NCBI RefSeq assembly: GCF_002807015.1
Contig: NZ_NIPO01000001.1
Location: 1,155,958-1,219,957, forward strand
From: Avrilella dinanensis
GTDB taxonomy: Bacteria; Bacteroidota; Bacteroidia; Flavobacteriales; Flavobacteriaceae
Reading direction: 5' to 3'
DNA: 64,000 bases
In this document: piece after piece, positions 18,024-26,756 of the stretch
Numbering within the stretch: the stretch's first letter is position 1
Layout of the letters: every line of letters starts with the position of its first letter
Notes under the pieces: generated by a model
What the model was told of the DNA's origin: nothing
Seen by the model: the letters and a program-made list of their open reading frames with translations, nothing else
Database searches by the model: none
Program-made: the position numbers and the translations under genes

Positions 18024-20468
18024 ATGAATTTAAAAAGCTGGGTTTTAGAGAATGTTACTGACTTCAATACAAAAATAAAGACAGAAGAAGATGTTAAAAT
18101 CAATGTCATTTTGCCATACTTAAAAAGTCTTGGTTATGAATCTGACACAATGCGTTTTGAGAACAGTATTGATGTACAAATAGGAACTAAAAAAGCGAAG
18201 GTTCGTTCTGACATTGAAATTTACATTGATGGTAACATACAACTAATAATTGATGTAAAGAGTCCTAAGATATCAATAGCCGAAAAAGAGATTTTACAAT
18301 CCTCAAGTTACGCCAAATTAATCTCTACTCCACCAGCCGTTTATGCGGTAACTACAAACGGTCTTGACTGTGTTTTAACCAACATATATACTGGTCAAAG
18401 AAGTGGTGAAATTCCAAGTAAAAAGCAACTAATTAGAGATGTAAACAAAACAAGAAAAAGAGAACTTTCGGAGATTGAAATAAGGGAAATTAAAAGTGTT
18501 TTATTAACTCTTTATAGTCAAGATGAATTATATAAGATTATAGATAAGTGTAAAGGTGTAATTGAGAAGAGAGCTTTAATTCGTTCAGACCAATCTTTCA
18601 AGGAAATGACTAAGATTTTGCTTGTGAAGATGAATGAAGAGAGACGTTCAAAAAACGAAGAACCGAATAGGTTTTTAAGTGAGTACATATCGAAATGGTC
18701 TAAATCAGAAAGTGTTACCGAATTAGAAATTTTTAAAAAACTTTTTCAGGATGCAAAGAATAGTTACCCTTCAATTTATAGTGAAGCTGAAGAACAATTA
18801 AAAATCACAGATAACGACAGTATAGTAGAGATAATAAAATATCTTGAACCTTGGTCATTTTTAGGTACAGGAGACGATATAAAAGGTGCTGTTTATGAAA
18901 TATTCCTAAAATCAACCTTACGTGGAGACTTTGACCAATATTTTACACCAAGAGAAATCGTGGATTATATTGTCAAATTCTCAGACCCACAGATTGGAGA
19001 TAAAATTTTAGACCCTGCTTGTGGCTCAGGTGGTTTCTTGATACAAGCTTTTAATCATGTCAATCAAAAAATAATAGACAGCCCCTTTTCAGAAGTTGAG
19101 ACAAAGAAGAAATTCAATGAACTTATCGAAAAAGGATTATGGGGTCATGAAGCGGATGAAGATTTACACGTTTTAGCGAAGATTAACTTAATTATGCACG
19201 GTGATGGTTACAATAATATCTATCAAGGAGACACTTTACGCTCTGACAAGTTGCCTGATGATAGTTTTGATGTTATCCTAACAAATCCTCCATTCACAAT
19301 TAAATACGGCTTTAGTGATGTATTATCCCGTTATGAAATGGGGTTAGGAAAAGATAGCGAAGAGCTTGATATTCTGTTTACTGAAAAGTGTATTAAAGCA
19401 TTAAATTCTTCAAAAGGTGGCGAACTATATATTGTTTTACCAGAAGGTTTGTTAAATGTGCAAACCTATTTGGAATTTAGGAAGTATATTCTTGAAAATT
19501 GTTTCATTGTTACTGTTGTTAGTTTGCCTGAAGGAGCATTTATACCTTTTGGTAAATCTGTTTCAAAAACAACAATTATTGGACTGAGAAAAAAAGATAA
19601 GTCCGACCCCGAAAAAAACAAGCCATCAAAAATATTTTTGGGTAACGCAAAAGAAGTTGGATACGAAACTGGTAAAACAAGTTACAAACCAAAAGTGGCA
19701 AACGATTTAAGCGTATTTATATTAAAATCACAATCCTATTTTGAAGGTATTTTTGAAACTGAAAGTGGTGGAGAATGTGGATGGGTTGACCAAGATATTA
19801 TTGCTGAAAAACGAATAGATGCTTCATATCTTTTAAACTCAATAGACAGAGAAACTCTCCATGAAAGATTTGATAATCTTGTGCCTCTAAGTGAAATATG
19901 TGACATTAAAAATGTGTCCCACACGCCTAAAGATGATAAAATGTATTACTACCTTGAAATTCCTGATATTTCACCAGATACAGGCACAATTTCAAATATA
20001 AGATACTTGAAAGGCTCTCAAATTAAATCATCAATGCATAAAATTAAAGGCGGAGATTTAATTTATTCAAGGATAAATCCAAGAAAAAATAGGGTAACAA
20101 TCGTACCTGAAAACATTACAAATGGTGTCGTTTCAAAGGAAGTTTACGTACTTGAATTTAAGCCAAATGAACATATTTCAAGTAAGTATGTGCTTTGTGC
20201 AATTCTTCAATCTAAAGCGGTAAAAAGTCAATTAGTTCGATTAAGTACTGGTTCTTCTTCTTCGAGAGCAAGAGTTCCTGAAAAGGATATGATAGAATAC
20301 GTTTACATTCCTGTGCCTAATGAAGATGTACAAAAAACAATACATGATAAATACAAGAAAATATTAGATGACTATTGGAATATTTCGCAAAATTATATTG
20401 ACGGTTTTGTTGAGATACACAGAAGTTTAATGTCTGACTTTGAAAAGAATGACATCAATAAAATATAA
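18024..20468 (+). CDS. Single-chain restriction-modification protein (HsdR_N-like nuclease + N6-adenine methylase + S domain), cassette 4
   Basis: An 814-residue fusion. Residues 1-130 resemble the type I R-subunit N-terminal nuclease domain: VRSDIEIYIDG with LIIDVKSP gives a PD-(D/E)xK-like D...DxK pattern. A HsdM-type methylase follows, with motif I DPACGSGGFL near residue 330 and motif IV NPPF near 418. From about residue 618 there is an HsdS-like target-recognition domain (LVPLSEICDIKN). This resembles type IIG/IIL enzymes that cut and methylate in one chain. I prefer ATG 18024, preceded by AAAAGGAAA; an in-frame ATG at 17958 sits only 9 bp after the crossover. It is the sole gene of its cassette and presumably a phage defence. 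Confidence 0.85.
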   Translation: MNLKSWVLENVTDFNTKIKTEEDVKINVILPYLKSLGYESDTMRFENSIDVQIGTKKAKVRSDIEIYIDGNIQLIIDVKSPKISIAEKEILQSSSYAKLISTPPAVYAVTTNGLDCVLTNIYTGQRSGEIPSKKQLIRDVNKTRKRELSEIEIREIKSVLLTLYSQDELYKIIDKCKGVIEKRALIRSDQSFKEMTKILLVKMNEERRSKNEEPNRFLSEYISKWSKSESVTELEIFKKLFQDAKNSYPSIYSEAEEQLKITDNDSIVEIIKYLEPWSFLGTGDDIKGAVYEIFLKSTLRGDFDQYFTPREIVDYIVKFSDPQIGDKILDPACGSGGFLIQAFNHVNQKIIDSPFSEVETKKKFNELIEKGLWGHEADEDLHVLAKINLIMHGDGYNNIYQGDTLRSDKLPDDSFDVILTNPPFTIKYGFSDVLSRYEMGLGKDSEELDILFTEKCIKALNSSKGGELYIVLPEGLLNVQTYLEFRKYILENCFIVTVVSLPEGAFIPFGKSVSKTTIIGLRKKDKSDPEKNKPSKIFLGNAKEVGYETGKTSYKPKVANDLSVFILKSQSYFEGIFETESGGECGWVDQDIIAEKRIDASYLLNSIDRETLHERFDNLVPLSEICDIKNVSHTPKDDKMYYYLEIPDISPDTGTISNIRYLKGSQIKSSMHKIKGGDLIYSRINPRKNRVTIVPENITNGVVSKEVYVLEFKPNEHISSKYVLCAILQSKAVKSQLVRLSTGSSSSRARVPEKDMIEYVYIPVPNEDVQKTIHDKYKKILDDYWNISQNYIDGFVEIHRSLMSDFEKNDINKI

Positions 20469-20475
20469 AGCACGA

Positions 20476-20603
20476 AACGCTAACAGCGTGTATGTGGCAA
20501 TAGCGGGTAAAGTGGTAAATCGAAGTTCTGTGCTTCTAAGAAACTTTGTGCTAAACGGACAGGTAAGTGCTTCTAATCCGCTACTGCACATACACGCAAA
20601 ACG
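20476..20603 (+). other. attC-like site of cassette 4 (short class)
   Basis: Opens with AACGCTAAC, complement of the cassette start GTTAGCGTT. Arms are CGTGTATGTGGCAATAGCGG and CCGCTACTGCACATACACG, ending AAAACGTT. 128 bp. Confidence 0.82.
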
Positions 20604-20642
20604 TTAGCAGAAATTGTATAAAAACTCAGTAACCAAATTGAA

Positions 20643-22169
20643 ATGTTCTTTAATATGTCAAATTCCGAAATTAAAAAACTTTGGGAAAGGCTTGTAAATC
20701 TTGAAAACAACCATTCAAAGCTTTCAAATTTTTCAACTCAATTAAATTCATCAATAACAAATCTAAAACAAAGTGTAGATTTAGTTTCGAAAACTACTCC
20801 AGAATATGAAAAAGAAGCTCAACAAGCTTCAAGAAAAACTTCAGAGTATAGAAATAAAGCCAATGACACTTTAGATGAAGCAAAAAGTATCTTAGATCAG
20901 ATTAAAGTTTCGCAAAACGAAATTACTGAACTAAAAACTGCAATAATGTCTTTAAATGACGAGTCGAAAAATGAATTCACAGAATTTAGGGAACAAAAAG
21001 AAGAAGTTGATAATTTATTAAATGAACTTCAAGAAAAAATTGAATTAATACAATCATCCATAAAATTATATGAGGAAACTGTAAATAATCATCCTGATTT
21101 AGAAGATGAAATAAGTGAGCTAGAAACTAATATTTCTACTATTAAAGACAATGAAAGTAAATCTGCACAACTCGTTAAATCTATTACAAATAGAAAAGTT
21201 GAACTTGAAACTCTTTACAATGAAATTTTAGGATATGGAACTAAGGATGAAGAAACTGATGAAGAAATTTTTGTTGAAGGACTTAAGCAGGAACTAGAAG
21301 AATCATTAGATAATCTCACAGAAAGAACACAAAAATTTGCTAATGATTTTCAAAAATTAGAAACGACAACAAATGATAATGTAAACAATTTGTTACAAGT
21401 TAATAGTGATAAAATATTTAATCAAATACAAGAATGGGAAGAAAAATTTAACGCATTAAATAAGAAAATAGAAAGTTTACTTCCAAATGCTTTAACTGCG
21501 GGATTATCTCATGCATTTTCGAGTAAGAAAAAAGATGAAGACATTTCCTATGAAAAACATAAGAAACAATTTTCTTATGGAATAATTGGAATGGTTGTAG
21601 TTTCACTAATTCCTTTCATTATAAGTTTAGTTACATTATTAGCAAATACTGACATTGATACTGTGATAAATCGAATGCCAAAACTTGTAGTCGCAATTTT
21701 ACCACTATATGTTCCTGTATTATGGTTATCAATTTCTTCAAGCAAAAAAATGAATCTATCTAAGAGGTTGATTGAAGAATATACTCATAAAGAGGTTTTA
21801 AGTAAGACTTTTGAAGGTCTTTCAAGACAAATTCAAGATTTAGGTGACGATGAAATATCGAATGACTTAAAGAACAAATTACTTCAAGACTTCTTACAGA
21901 TGTATTCCGAAAATCCTGGTAAATTAATCTCTGACTATAATTCATCTGACCATCCAATAATGGAACTTTTGGAAAATTCAAATAAGCTTGAAAAGACAAT
22001 TAGCAAATTAGAGAAAGTTCCAGGAATGCAGAAAGTTGCAACTTTATTAGAAAAAAAATCTGAAAAGAAGTTAGAGCAAGCTACAGAATTAGTTGAAAAA
22101 AGCATAGATAGAGTTTTATTATCAAGCAATAAAGACAATTTAGAAGAAGATGATGAAGAAACCGTATAA
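20643..22169 (+). CDS. Large coiled-coil protein with two membrane helices, cassette 5
   Basis: A 508-residue protein. Residues 1-290 are almost entirely coiled coil. Two membrane helices follow at about 315-338 (YGIIGMVVVSLIPFIISLV) and 348-366 (LVVAILPLYVPVLWLSI), then a helical C-terminal domain (RLIEEYTHKEVLSKTFEGL) and an acidic tail. No enzyme motif is visible. The shape resembles membrane-anchored sensors or effectors found near defence genes, and it lies directly after the restriction-modification cassette, but function is unproven. ATG at 20655 is an alternative start. Confidence 0.8.
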   Translation: MFFNMSNSEIKKLWERLVNLENNHSKLSNFSTQLNSSITNLKQSVDLVSKTTPEYEKEAQQASRKTSEYRNKANDTLDEAKSILDQIKVSQNEITELKTAIMSLNDESKNEFTEFREQKEEVDNLLNELQEKIELIQSSIKLYEETVNNHPDLEDEISELETNISTIKDNESKSAQLVKSITNRKVELETLYNEILGYGTKDEETDEEIFVEGLKQELEESLDNLTERTQKFANDFQKLETTTNDNVNNLLQVNSDKIFNQIQEWEEKFNALNKKIESLLPNALTAGLSHAFSSKKKDEDISYEKHKKQFSYGIIGMVVVSLIPFIISLVTLLANTDIDTVINRMPKLVVAILPLYVPVLWLSISSSKKMNLSKRLIEEYTHKEVLSKTFEGLSRQIQDLGDDEISNDLKNKLLQDFLQMYSENPGKLISDYNSSDHPIMELLENSNKLEKTISKLEKVPGMQKVATLLEKKSEKKLEQATELVEKSIDRVLLSSNKDNLEEDDEETV

Positions 22170-22175
22170 TACAAC

Positions 22176-22366
22176 TTCTGCTAACATAGTATTGGCAAAA
22201 TGCGGGTTTAAATTCTAAGTTGAACTACTCTACTTTTTTAGCCGCCAATATTTTCCAATTCCACATTTTTAATTAACTTAGTTCCATTGAAAAAATATTG
22301 GCTACGATTGGTCTGAACTTGAACTTTCGTTCAAATTAAGCCCGCACTTCGCCAATACTTTTTCCG
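22176..22366 (+). other. attC-like site of cassette 5 (long class)
   Basis: Opens with TTCTGCTAAC, complement of the cassette start GTTAGCAGAA. Outer arms contain AGTATTGGCAAAATGCGGG and CCCGCACTTCGCCAATACT. The centre carries AGCCGCCAATATTTT with AAAAATATTGGCT. About 190 bp, ending at mini-cassette copy 3. Confidence 0.8.
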
Positions 22367-22494
22367 TAGCGAGGAAATCCCTTCGGGCTTCCCTCGCTAC
22401 GGCTCGGGGCTTCACACGTCAAGCACAGCCCTTCGGGACTGTCCTCGAACTTGGGTTTCACGCAAGCGAGAAACCTGCGTGAAGCCCCGAGCCG
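22367..22494 (+). repeat. 128-bp mini-cassette, copy 3
   Basis: Identical to copy 1, inserted between the cassette 5 attC-like site and the GTTAGCGGT that opens cassette 6. Confidence 0.85.
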
Positions 22495-22551
22495 TTAGCG
22501 GTCAGGCAACTGACGAACAAAACCACAGGAAAACATTGAGAGAATACAATT

Positions 22552-23286
22552 TTGAACAAGCAAATAAAAATAGGATTTTCAAAAATTGGCGGTATCTATG
22601 TAGGTGAACTTGAAAACTCAAAACTGCACAAACATAGGGCCATAACTATTGCTTTGTCTTTTAATGATAAATTTGAGTTTGAAGGTGAAAACCAAAAAAT
22701 CACAACATCAGGACTGATTTCCCAACCCAATACGAACAGAAAATACAACTATAACCCAAACACACTAATAGCTTTTGTACATATAGAACCTTTTTTTTCT
22801 TTAGGGTCAACCCTTTTAAATAAAGACAAGGAGTTTGAGGAGTTAGTAACCGAACAAACCAAAGAAATAGCGGAAATATTAATGCAATGGTGCAATACAA
22901 ATGATAATTCCGAAAAACTTACAGAAACAGTAATAGAAAACATTATCAAACAAATTGCAACAGAGACACCTCAACGATTCATAGATGAGCGAATAAAAAA
23001 ATCCATTGATTTAATTTGGAATTCAGAACAAATAGATTTGAGTGAACTGGCTTCAATCAACAATATATCCATTTATCGTTTTTCTCATCTGTTCAAACAG
23101 GAAACAGGAATAAGTTTCAAAGAATACGTATTACACAAAAAGCTGATTAAATCATTACAGGCAATAGTAACCGATAAGGAAACCCTGACAACATCAGCCT
23201 ATATGGGCGGATTTTCTGACCAGCCTCATTTCAACAGAACTTATCTTAACGCTTTTGGTGTGCCGCCGGGCAAATCCATAAAATAG
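22552..23286 (+). CDS. AraC family transcriptional regulator, cassette 6
   Basis: A 244-residue regulator starting at TTG 22552. The N-terminal half looks like a cupin-type sensor domain (LHKHRAITIALSF). The C-terminal 100 residues form the double HTH (LSELASINNISIYRFSHLFK, then GGFSDQPHFNRTYLNAFGVPP). It begins 57 bp after the cassette start and is followed by three enzyme genes in the same direction, which it may control. Confidence 0.88.
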   Translation: MNKQIKIGFSKIGGIYVGELENSKLHKHRAITIALSFNDKFEFEGENQKITTSGLISQPNTNRKYNYNPNTLIAFVHIEPFFSLGSTLLNKDKEFEELVTEQTKEIAEILMQWCNTNDNSEKLTETVIENIIKQIATETPQRFIDERIKKSIDLIWNSEQIDLSELASINNISIYRFSHLFKQETGISFKEYVLHKKLIKSLQAIVTDKETLTTSAYMGGFSDQPHFNRTYLNAFGVPPGKSIK

Positions 23287-23343
23287 CAACTCCGTTCAAT
23301 TTTGCTATAACCCAATTTTGGAAATTTGCAGGAAAAAGAAGAA

Positions 23344-23748
23344 ATGAAAACATTATTGCCCTATTTTACCATACAAGGAAGAACAGAAGAAGCCTTGGCA
23401 TTCTACAAAGACTGCTTCAAAGGAGAGGTGCTGTTTCTGCAACGATTTTCTGAAACCCCTTTCAAGGTTTCCGAAGACTTTAAAAACAAGATTGCCCACG
23501 CAGAATTTAAAGCTGAAAACATACATTTTTTTGCATCAGACGGTTTTGATTCCGAAACTTACACTAACGGCAATATTGTAGGGTTAAGCGTTAGCTTTGA
23601 CAATCCTGAAGAGCACCTCGAAATTGCTGAAAAGCTAAAAATTGGAGGGGAAGAAGTTTTTGACCCGAATGAAATAGACACAGGAGATAAAATGCGTATT
23701 ATAAATGACACCTATGGCATTCAGTGGCATTTGTATGTAAATAGTTAG
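23344..23748 (+). CDS. VOC family protein (PhnB/glyoxalase-like), cassette 6
   Basis: A 134-residue vicinal-oxygen-chelate protein of the PhnB type: LLPYFTIQGRTEEALAFYKD at the start, AHAEFKAENIHFFASDGF in the middle and INDTYGIQWHLYVN at the end. Such proteins bind small metabolites or antibiotics, or act as metal-dependent lyases. I chose the ATG at 23344 because the upstream TTG adds only six residues that are not part of the fold. The downstream 80 bp hold no gene. Confidence 0.85.
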   Translation: MKTLLPYFTIQGRTEEALAFYKDCFKGEVLFLQRFSETPFKVSEDFKNKIAHAEFKAENIHFFASDGFDSETYTNGNIVGLSVSFDNPEEHLEIAEKLKIGGEEVFDPNEIDTGDKMRIINDTYGIQWHLYVNS

Positions 23749-23827
23749 CAGGCAAAACGATACAAACGAAATGTTGGAAGTAAGTTTAGCACACTCCTTG
23801 CTACAAGAAGAAAAATAAATAAAAAAT

Positions 23828-23896
23828 ATGGCAGGCGGATTTAGCATAATCGGAATTTCTACAAGAACAACAAACCAAATCCCTACACAAGAATAA
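23828..23896 (+). pseudogene. Remnant of a GyrI-like/effector-binding domain gene
   Basis: A 22-codon frame starts MAGGFSIIGISTRTTNQ, the usual opening of GyrI-like (AraC effector-binding) proteins, and then stops after IPTQE. Only the N-terminus survives. It sits between the VOC and GNAT genes of cassette 6, so the cassette has lost most of one gene by deletion. Confidence 0.5.
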
Positions 23897-23911
23897 TAAC
23901 AGCATCAAAAA

Positions 23912-24379
23912 ATGAAATATAACACTTCATCTTTACAATTTGAACAAGCTATACAAAATGACTCAAAATTGTTAACCGAAACAGCTTTTAAGTCCAAGAA
24001 GATTTGGAATTACACAGATGAACAAATGAGTTTGTGGACAAACGAACTGACAATAACAGCCTCTTATATCGAAGAAAACAAAGTTTTTAAAATATTCGAC
24101 AATCAAAATTACGTAGGCTTTTTCTCTCTTGTGCTTAAGGGTGAGTTTATTGAACTAGACCATTTTTGGTTTCTATCAGGAAACACAGGTAAAGAATATG
24201 GCAGAAAGTCTTTTGAGTTTATCAAAAGAATGGCTAAAAACAACAATTACAACACGTTGCGAGTTTATTCAGAACCCAATGCTGACGGATTTTATTCCAA
24301 AATGGGTGGAAAAATAATCCAAAGTAAGGAGAGTAAAATAAAAGGTAGGCTTTTAAACGTTTATGAATTTAAAATCTGA
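23912..24379 (+). CDS. GNAT family N-acetyltransferase, cassette 6
   Basis: A 155-residue acetyltransferase-like protein. The core GNAT features are the strand VGFFSLVLKGEFIELDHFWFL, the acetyl-CoA loop region GNTGKEYGRKSFEFIKRMAKN and a C-terminal NADGFYSKMGGKIIQ (the FY..G motif). The P-loop-like Q/RxxGxG/A is degenerate (NTGKEYG). The substrate is unknown. It is third of four genes in the cassette. Confidence 0.8.
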   Translation: MKYNTSSLQFEQAIQNDSKLLTETAFKSKKIWNYTDEQMSLWTNELTITASYIEENKVFKIFDNQNYVGFFSLVLKGEFIELDHFWFLSGNTGKEYGRKSFEFIKRMAKNNNYNTLRVYSEPNADGFYSKMGGKIIQSKESKIKGRLLNVYEFKI

Positions 24380-24443
24380 ACAAAACAACTGCCCGAACCG
24401 ACCATTTACAAAAATCGAAATTTATAGACAAAAAATAAGGCAA

Positions 24444-25340
24444 ATGGACAAAAGAGTAAAATTTGATTTTGAAATTTATTTTACAAACGGAGGAAGTATT
24501 AAAGGCGAAGATTTTCGACTTGATATTTTGGGCGACAATATTTCTGATAAAGAACTTGCTGACTATATTGTAGAAGACTTAAGGCTTCTTATGGTAGGAC
24601 AAACCAAAATTCTTAACAAAGAAATTTTGACTGAACCTCATAAAAGAAAACCAATCAACGAGAAAATAGAAAATGACTTATTGATTGATTTAAGCCATAC
24701 AATAGAAAACGGACTTGTAACTTATAAAGGATTGCCTGCACCTATTATTTGCGACTATTTGAGCCGGGAAAACTCAAAACAATTTTATGAAGAAGGTACT
24801 GAATTTCAAATCGGGAAAATTGACATGGTTACAAATACTGGAACTTACATTGACTGTCCGTTTCATAGATTTGAAAACGGGAAAGACCTTTCAGAAGTTG
24901 GATTGGAATGTTTTACAGACCTCGATGCAATTGTGATTAACGTTCCGTTTTCGGAAACATTGGAAATAACAGAAAAACATTTAAAAAATCACGAAATTAG
25001 AAACAGAGCTGTATTAATTCATACAGGTTGGGACAGCAATTGGAACACAGAAAAGTATTATGAAAATCATCCTTATTTGACGGAAGGAGCAGCCAAATAT
25101 TTAAGAGGTTGTAGTGTTAAATTGGTTGGTATTGACTCTCATAATATTGACAGTACATTCGGCAAAACAAGACCTGTTCATACGATACTTTTAGGAGCGG
25201 AAATCTTGATAGTTGAACATCTTTGTAACCTTTATTTATTACCCAAAGACGGTTTTACTTTTAGTGCAATTCCGCCAAAATTTAAAGGCGTTGGGACATT
25301 TCCAGTAAGAGCAATGGCTAAACTGACAAAAACAATATAG
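24444..25340 (+). CDS. Cyclase family protein (kynurenine-formamidase-like) with N-terminal extra domain, cassette 6
   Basis: A 298-residue protein. Residues 1-70 form a small separate domain (KFDFEIYFTNGGSIKGEDF ... LLMVGQTKIL). Residues 75-298 are a metal-dependent cyclase/formamidase fold with DLSHTIENGLVTYKGLP, the HFH-related zinc motif as GTYIDCPFHRF, VLIHTGWDS and GIDSHNID. Enzymes of this family hydrolyse N-formylkynurenine or related amides. I use the ATG at 24444; the frame from 24363 overlaps the GNAT gene and its extra 27 residues look non-coding. It is the last gene of a 2986-bp, four-gene cassette. Confidence 0.83.
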   Translation: MDKRVKFDFEIYFTNGGSIKGEDFRLDILGDNISDKELADYIVEDLRLLMVGQTKILNKEILTEPHKRKPINEKIENDLLIDLSHTIENGLVTYKGLPAPIICDYLSRENSKQFYEEGTEFQIGKIDMVTNTGTYIDCPFHRFENGKDLSEVGLECFTDLDAIVINVPFSETLEITEKHLKNHEIRNRAVLIHTGWDSNWNTEKYYENHPYLTEGAAKYLRGCSVKLVGIDSHNIDSTFGKTRPVHTILLGAEILIVEHLCNLYLLPKDGFTFSAIPPKFKGVGTFPVRAMAKLTKTI

Positions 25341-25351
25341 AAAAACAACGA

Positions 25352-25480
25352 ACCGCTAACAAGCGGTTTCGCGTCAGGCGGGCTGAAGTGCAAAACTCAT
25401 CTTTTTGTTATAAATTTGGCATCAGTTCAAGGCTCAACATTCGTGCTTCTATTCCCGCCCGAACGCAAAGCCGCCGGACG
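25352..25480 (+). other. attC-like site of cassette 6 (short class)
   Basis: Opens with ACCGCTAAC, complement of the cassette start GTTAGCGGT 2.9 kb upstream, showing that the whole four-gene block is one cassette. Arms are GCGGTTTCGCGTCAGGCGGG and CCCGCCCGAACGCAAAGCCGC. Confidence 0.82.
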
Positions 25481-25608
25481 TAGCGAGGAAATCCCTTCGG
25501 GCTTCCCTCGCTACGGCTCGGGGCTTCACACGTCAAGCACAGCCCTTCGGGACTGTCCTCGAACTTGGGTTTCACGCAAGCGAGAAACCTGCGTGAAGCC
25601 CCGAGCCG
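25481..25608 (+). repeat. 128-bp mini-cassette, copy 4
   Basis: Identical to copy 1, between cassettes 6 and 7. Confidence 0.85.
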
Positions 25609-25634
25609 TTATATGCCATTTTAAAGCAAGCCGT

Positions 25635-26534
25635 ATGAATAAATATAAAGACCAAGATTTAAAATCTTTTTTCAACAATCTAGGGGCTGATTTAATCGAA
25701 GAAAAAAATAGACAACAAGATGAAGAAAACAAACGAATTCATCAAGAGTTTATTTCAAATCTGAAAATTGGTAAATGTTTTCTCTGTGGTGGGGATATGG
25801 ATTCTTTTGAAGAATCTAAAACTTGTTTTCATTGGTTTACTTATCCAAAAGGAATTAGAAAAAAACATTTTGAATCATATTTAAAGAAACCTATCGGTTT
25901 TTTTAAACTTGATAGTTATTTTCGTTGGTTAGCAAATAGTGAAGTTTTTTTAACGAACATCAACGATTTAAAAAACGAAACTTCTTCAACTTCTTTCTTA
26001 GAATCCACATTTAAATATAAAAATATTGAATGGGCTTTTTCTGTTGGTAATACAGATTTGGAAGGTCATCAAAATGCGAAAATTGGTGCAGAACCGCATT
26101 ATCATATTCAAATGATAGTAGATGACAGAATATTTTTAAAATTCAATGATTTTCATATTCCTTTTAGTGATGAAGATTTATTTATGATAGAACTTCAAAA
26201 ACAAATGGAAGGTCAAATATTAATAAACCAAGGTTCTATGAATGCTGGTGTTGGGATACTTGAAAATGAAGAATTGTTTGAAGAAATAGAAAAATTAATG
26301 GTTAGAGCTGACGATGTAAACACAGCACCTTTTAATAGACAATCTATGATTATTGCTCCTGAAGGACAAACAATAGATGGAGAAATTATACAAAAAGCAA
26401 TTGAAGAAAGTTCAAGAACCAAAGAACCCGTTTCAAAAATAATTCAAAGACTTATTAAAGACGTAAAAGTCATTACTCAAATAATACCAGGAGAAGCAGT
26501 TCCAGATATGACAAAAAGAAGCGGCAAAAAATAA
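25635..26534 (+). CDS. Cassette-borne hypothetical protein with Cys/His motif, cassette 7
   Basis: A 299-residue protein of unknown family. A short zinc-like motif (GKCFLCGGDMDSFEESKTCF followed by HWF) lies near residue 45. A conserved-looking EPHYHIQMIVDDR with a following DFHIPFSDEDLF lies near residue 155. The C-terminus is helical and charged. I start it at ATG 25635 because the upstream frame is only read-through of the 128-bp repeat. It begins 26 bp after the cassette start and ends 7 bp before the attC-like site. Confidence 0.78.
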   Translation: MNKYKDQDLKSFFNNLGADLIEEKNRQQDEENKRIHQEFISNLKIGKCFLCGGDMDSFEESKTCFHWFTYPKGIRKKHFESYLKKPIGFFKLDSYFRWLANSEVFLTNINDLKNETSSTSFLESTFKYKNIEWAFSVGNTDLEGHQNAKIGAEPHYHIQMIVDDRIFLKFNDFHIPFSDEDLFMIELQKQMEGQILINQGSMNAGVGILENEELFEEIEKLMVRADDVNTAPFNRQSMIIAPEGQTIDGEIIQKAIEESSRTKEPVSKIIQRLIKDVKVITQIIPGEAVPDMTKRSGKK

Positions 26535-26541
26535 AAAAAAC

Positions 26542-26731
26542 GGCATATAACAAGGGTTTGGTGCAATGGCGGGTTAAGGCAAAATTTGAAGTTTTGGCTT
26601 TCTATTCCGCAAAAAGCCAATTATATTGACTTTTTTCTTAAATTTATTCAATAAATTGGCTTTTGCTTACCGTGTCGCTAAATTGAAACTTTTCGCTTCA
26701 ATTTCCGCCACTGACGCCAAGCCCCGAAACG
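26542..26731 (+). other. attC-like site of cassette 7 (long class)
   Basis: Opens with GGCATATAAC, complement of the cassette start GTTATATGCC. Beyond the opening core it matches the site at 15986-16175 with only a handful of substitutions, although the two belong to unrelated genes 10.5 kb apart. Ends CGAAACGTT. Confidence 0.85.
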
Positions 26732-26756
26732 TTGTGCATAATGCGAAAAAAACGCA

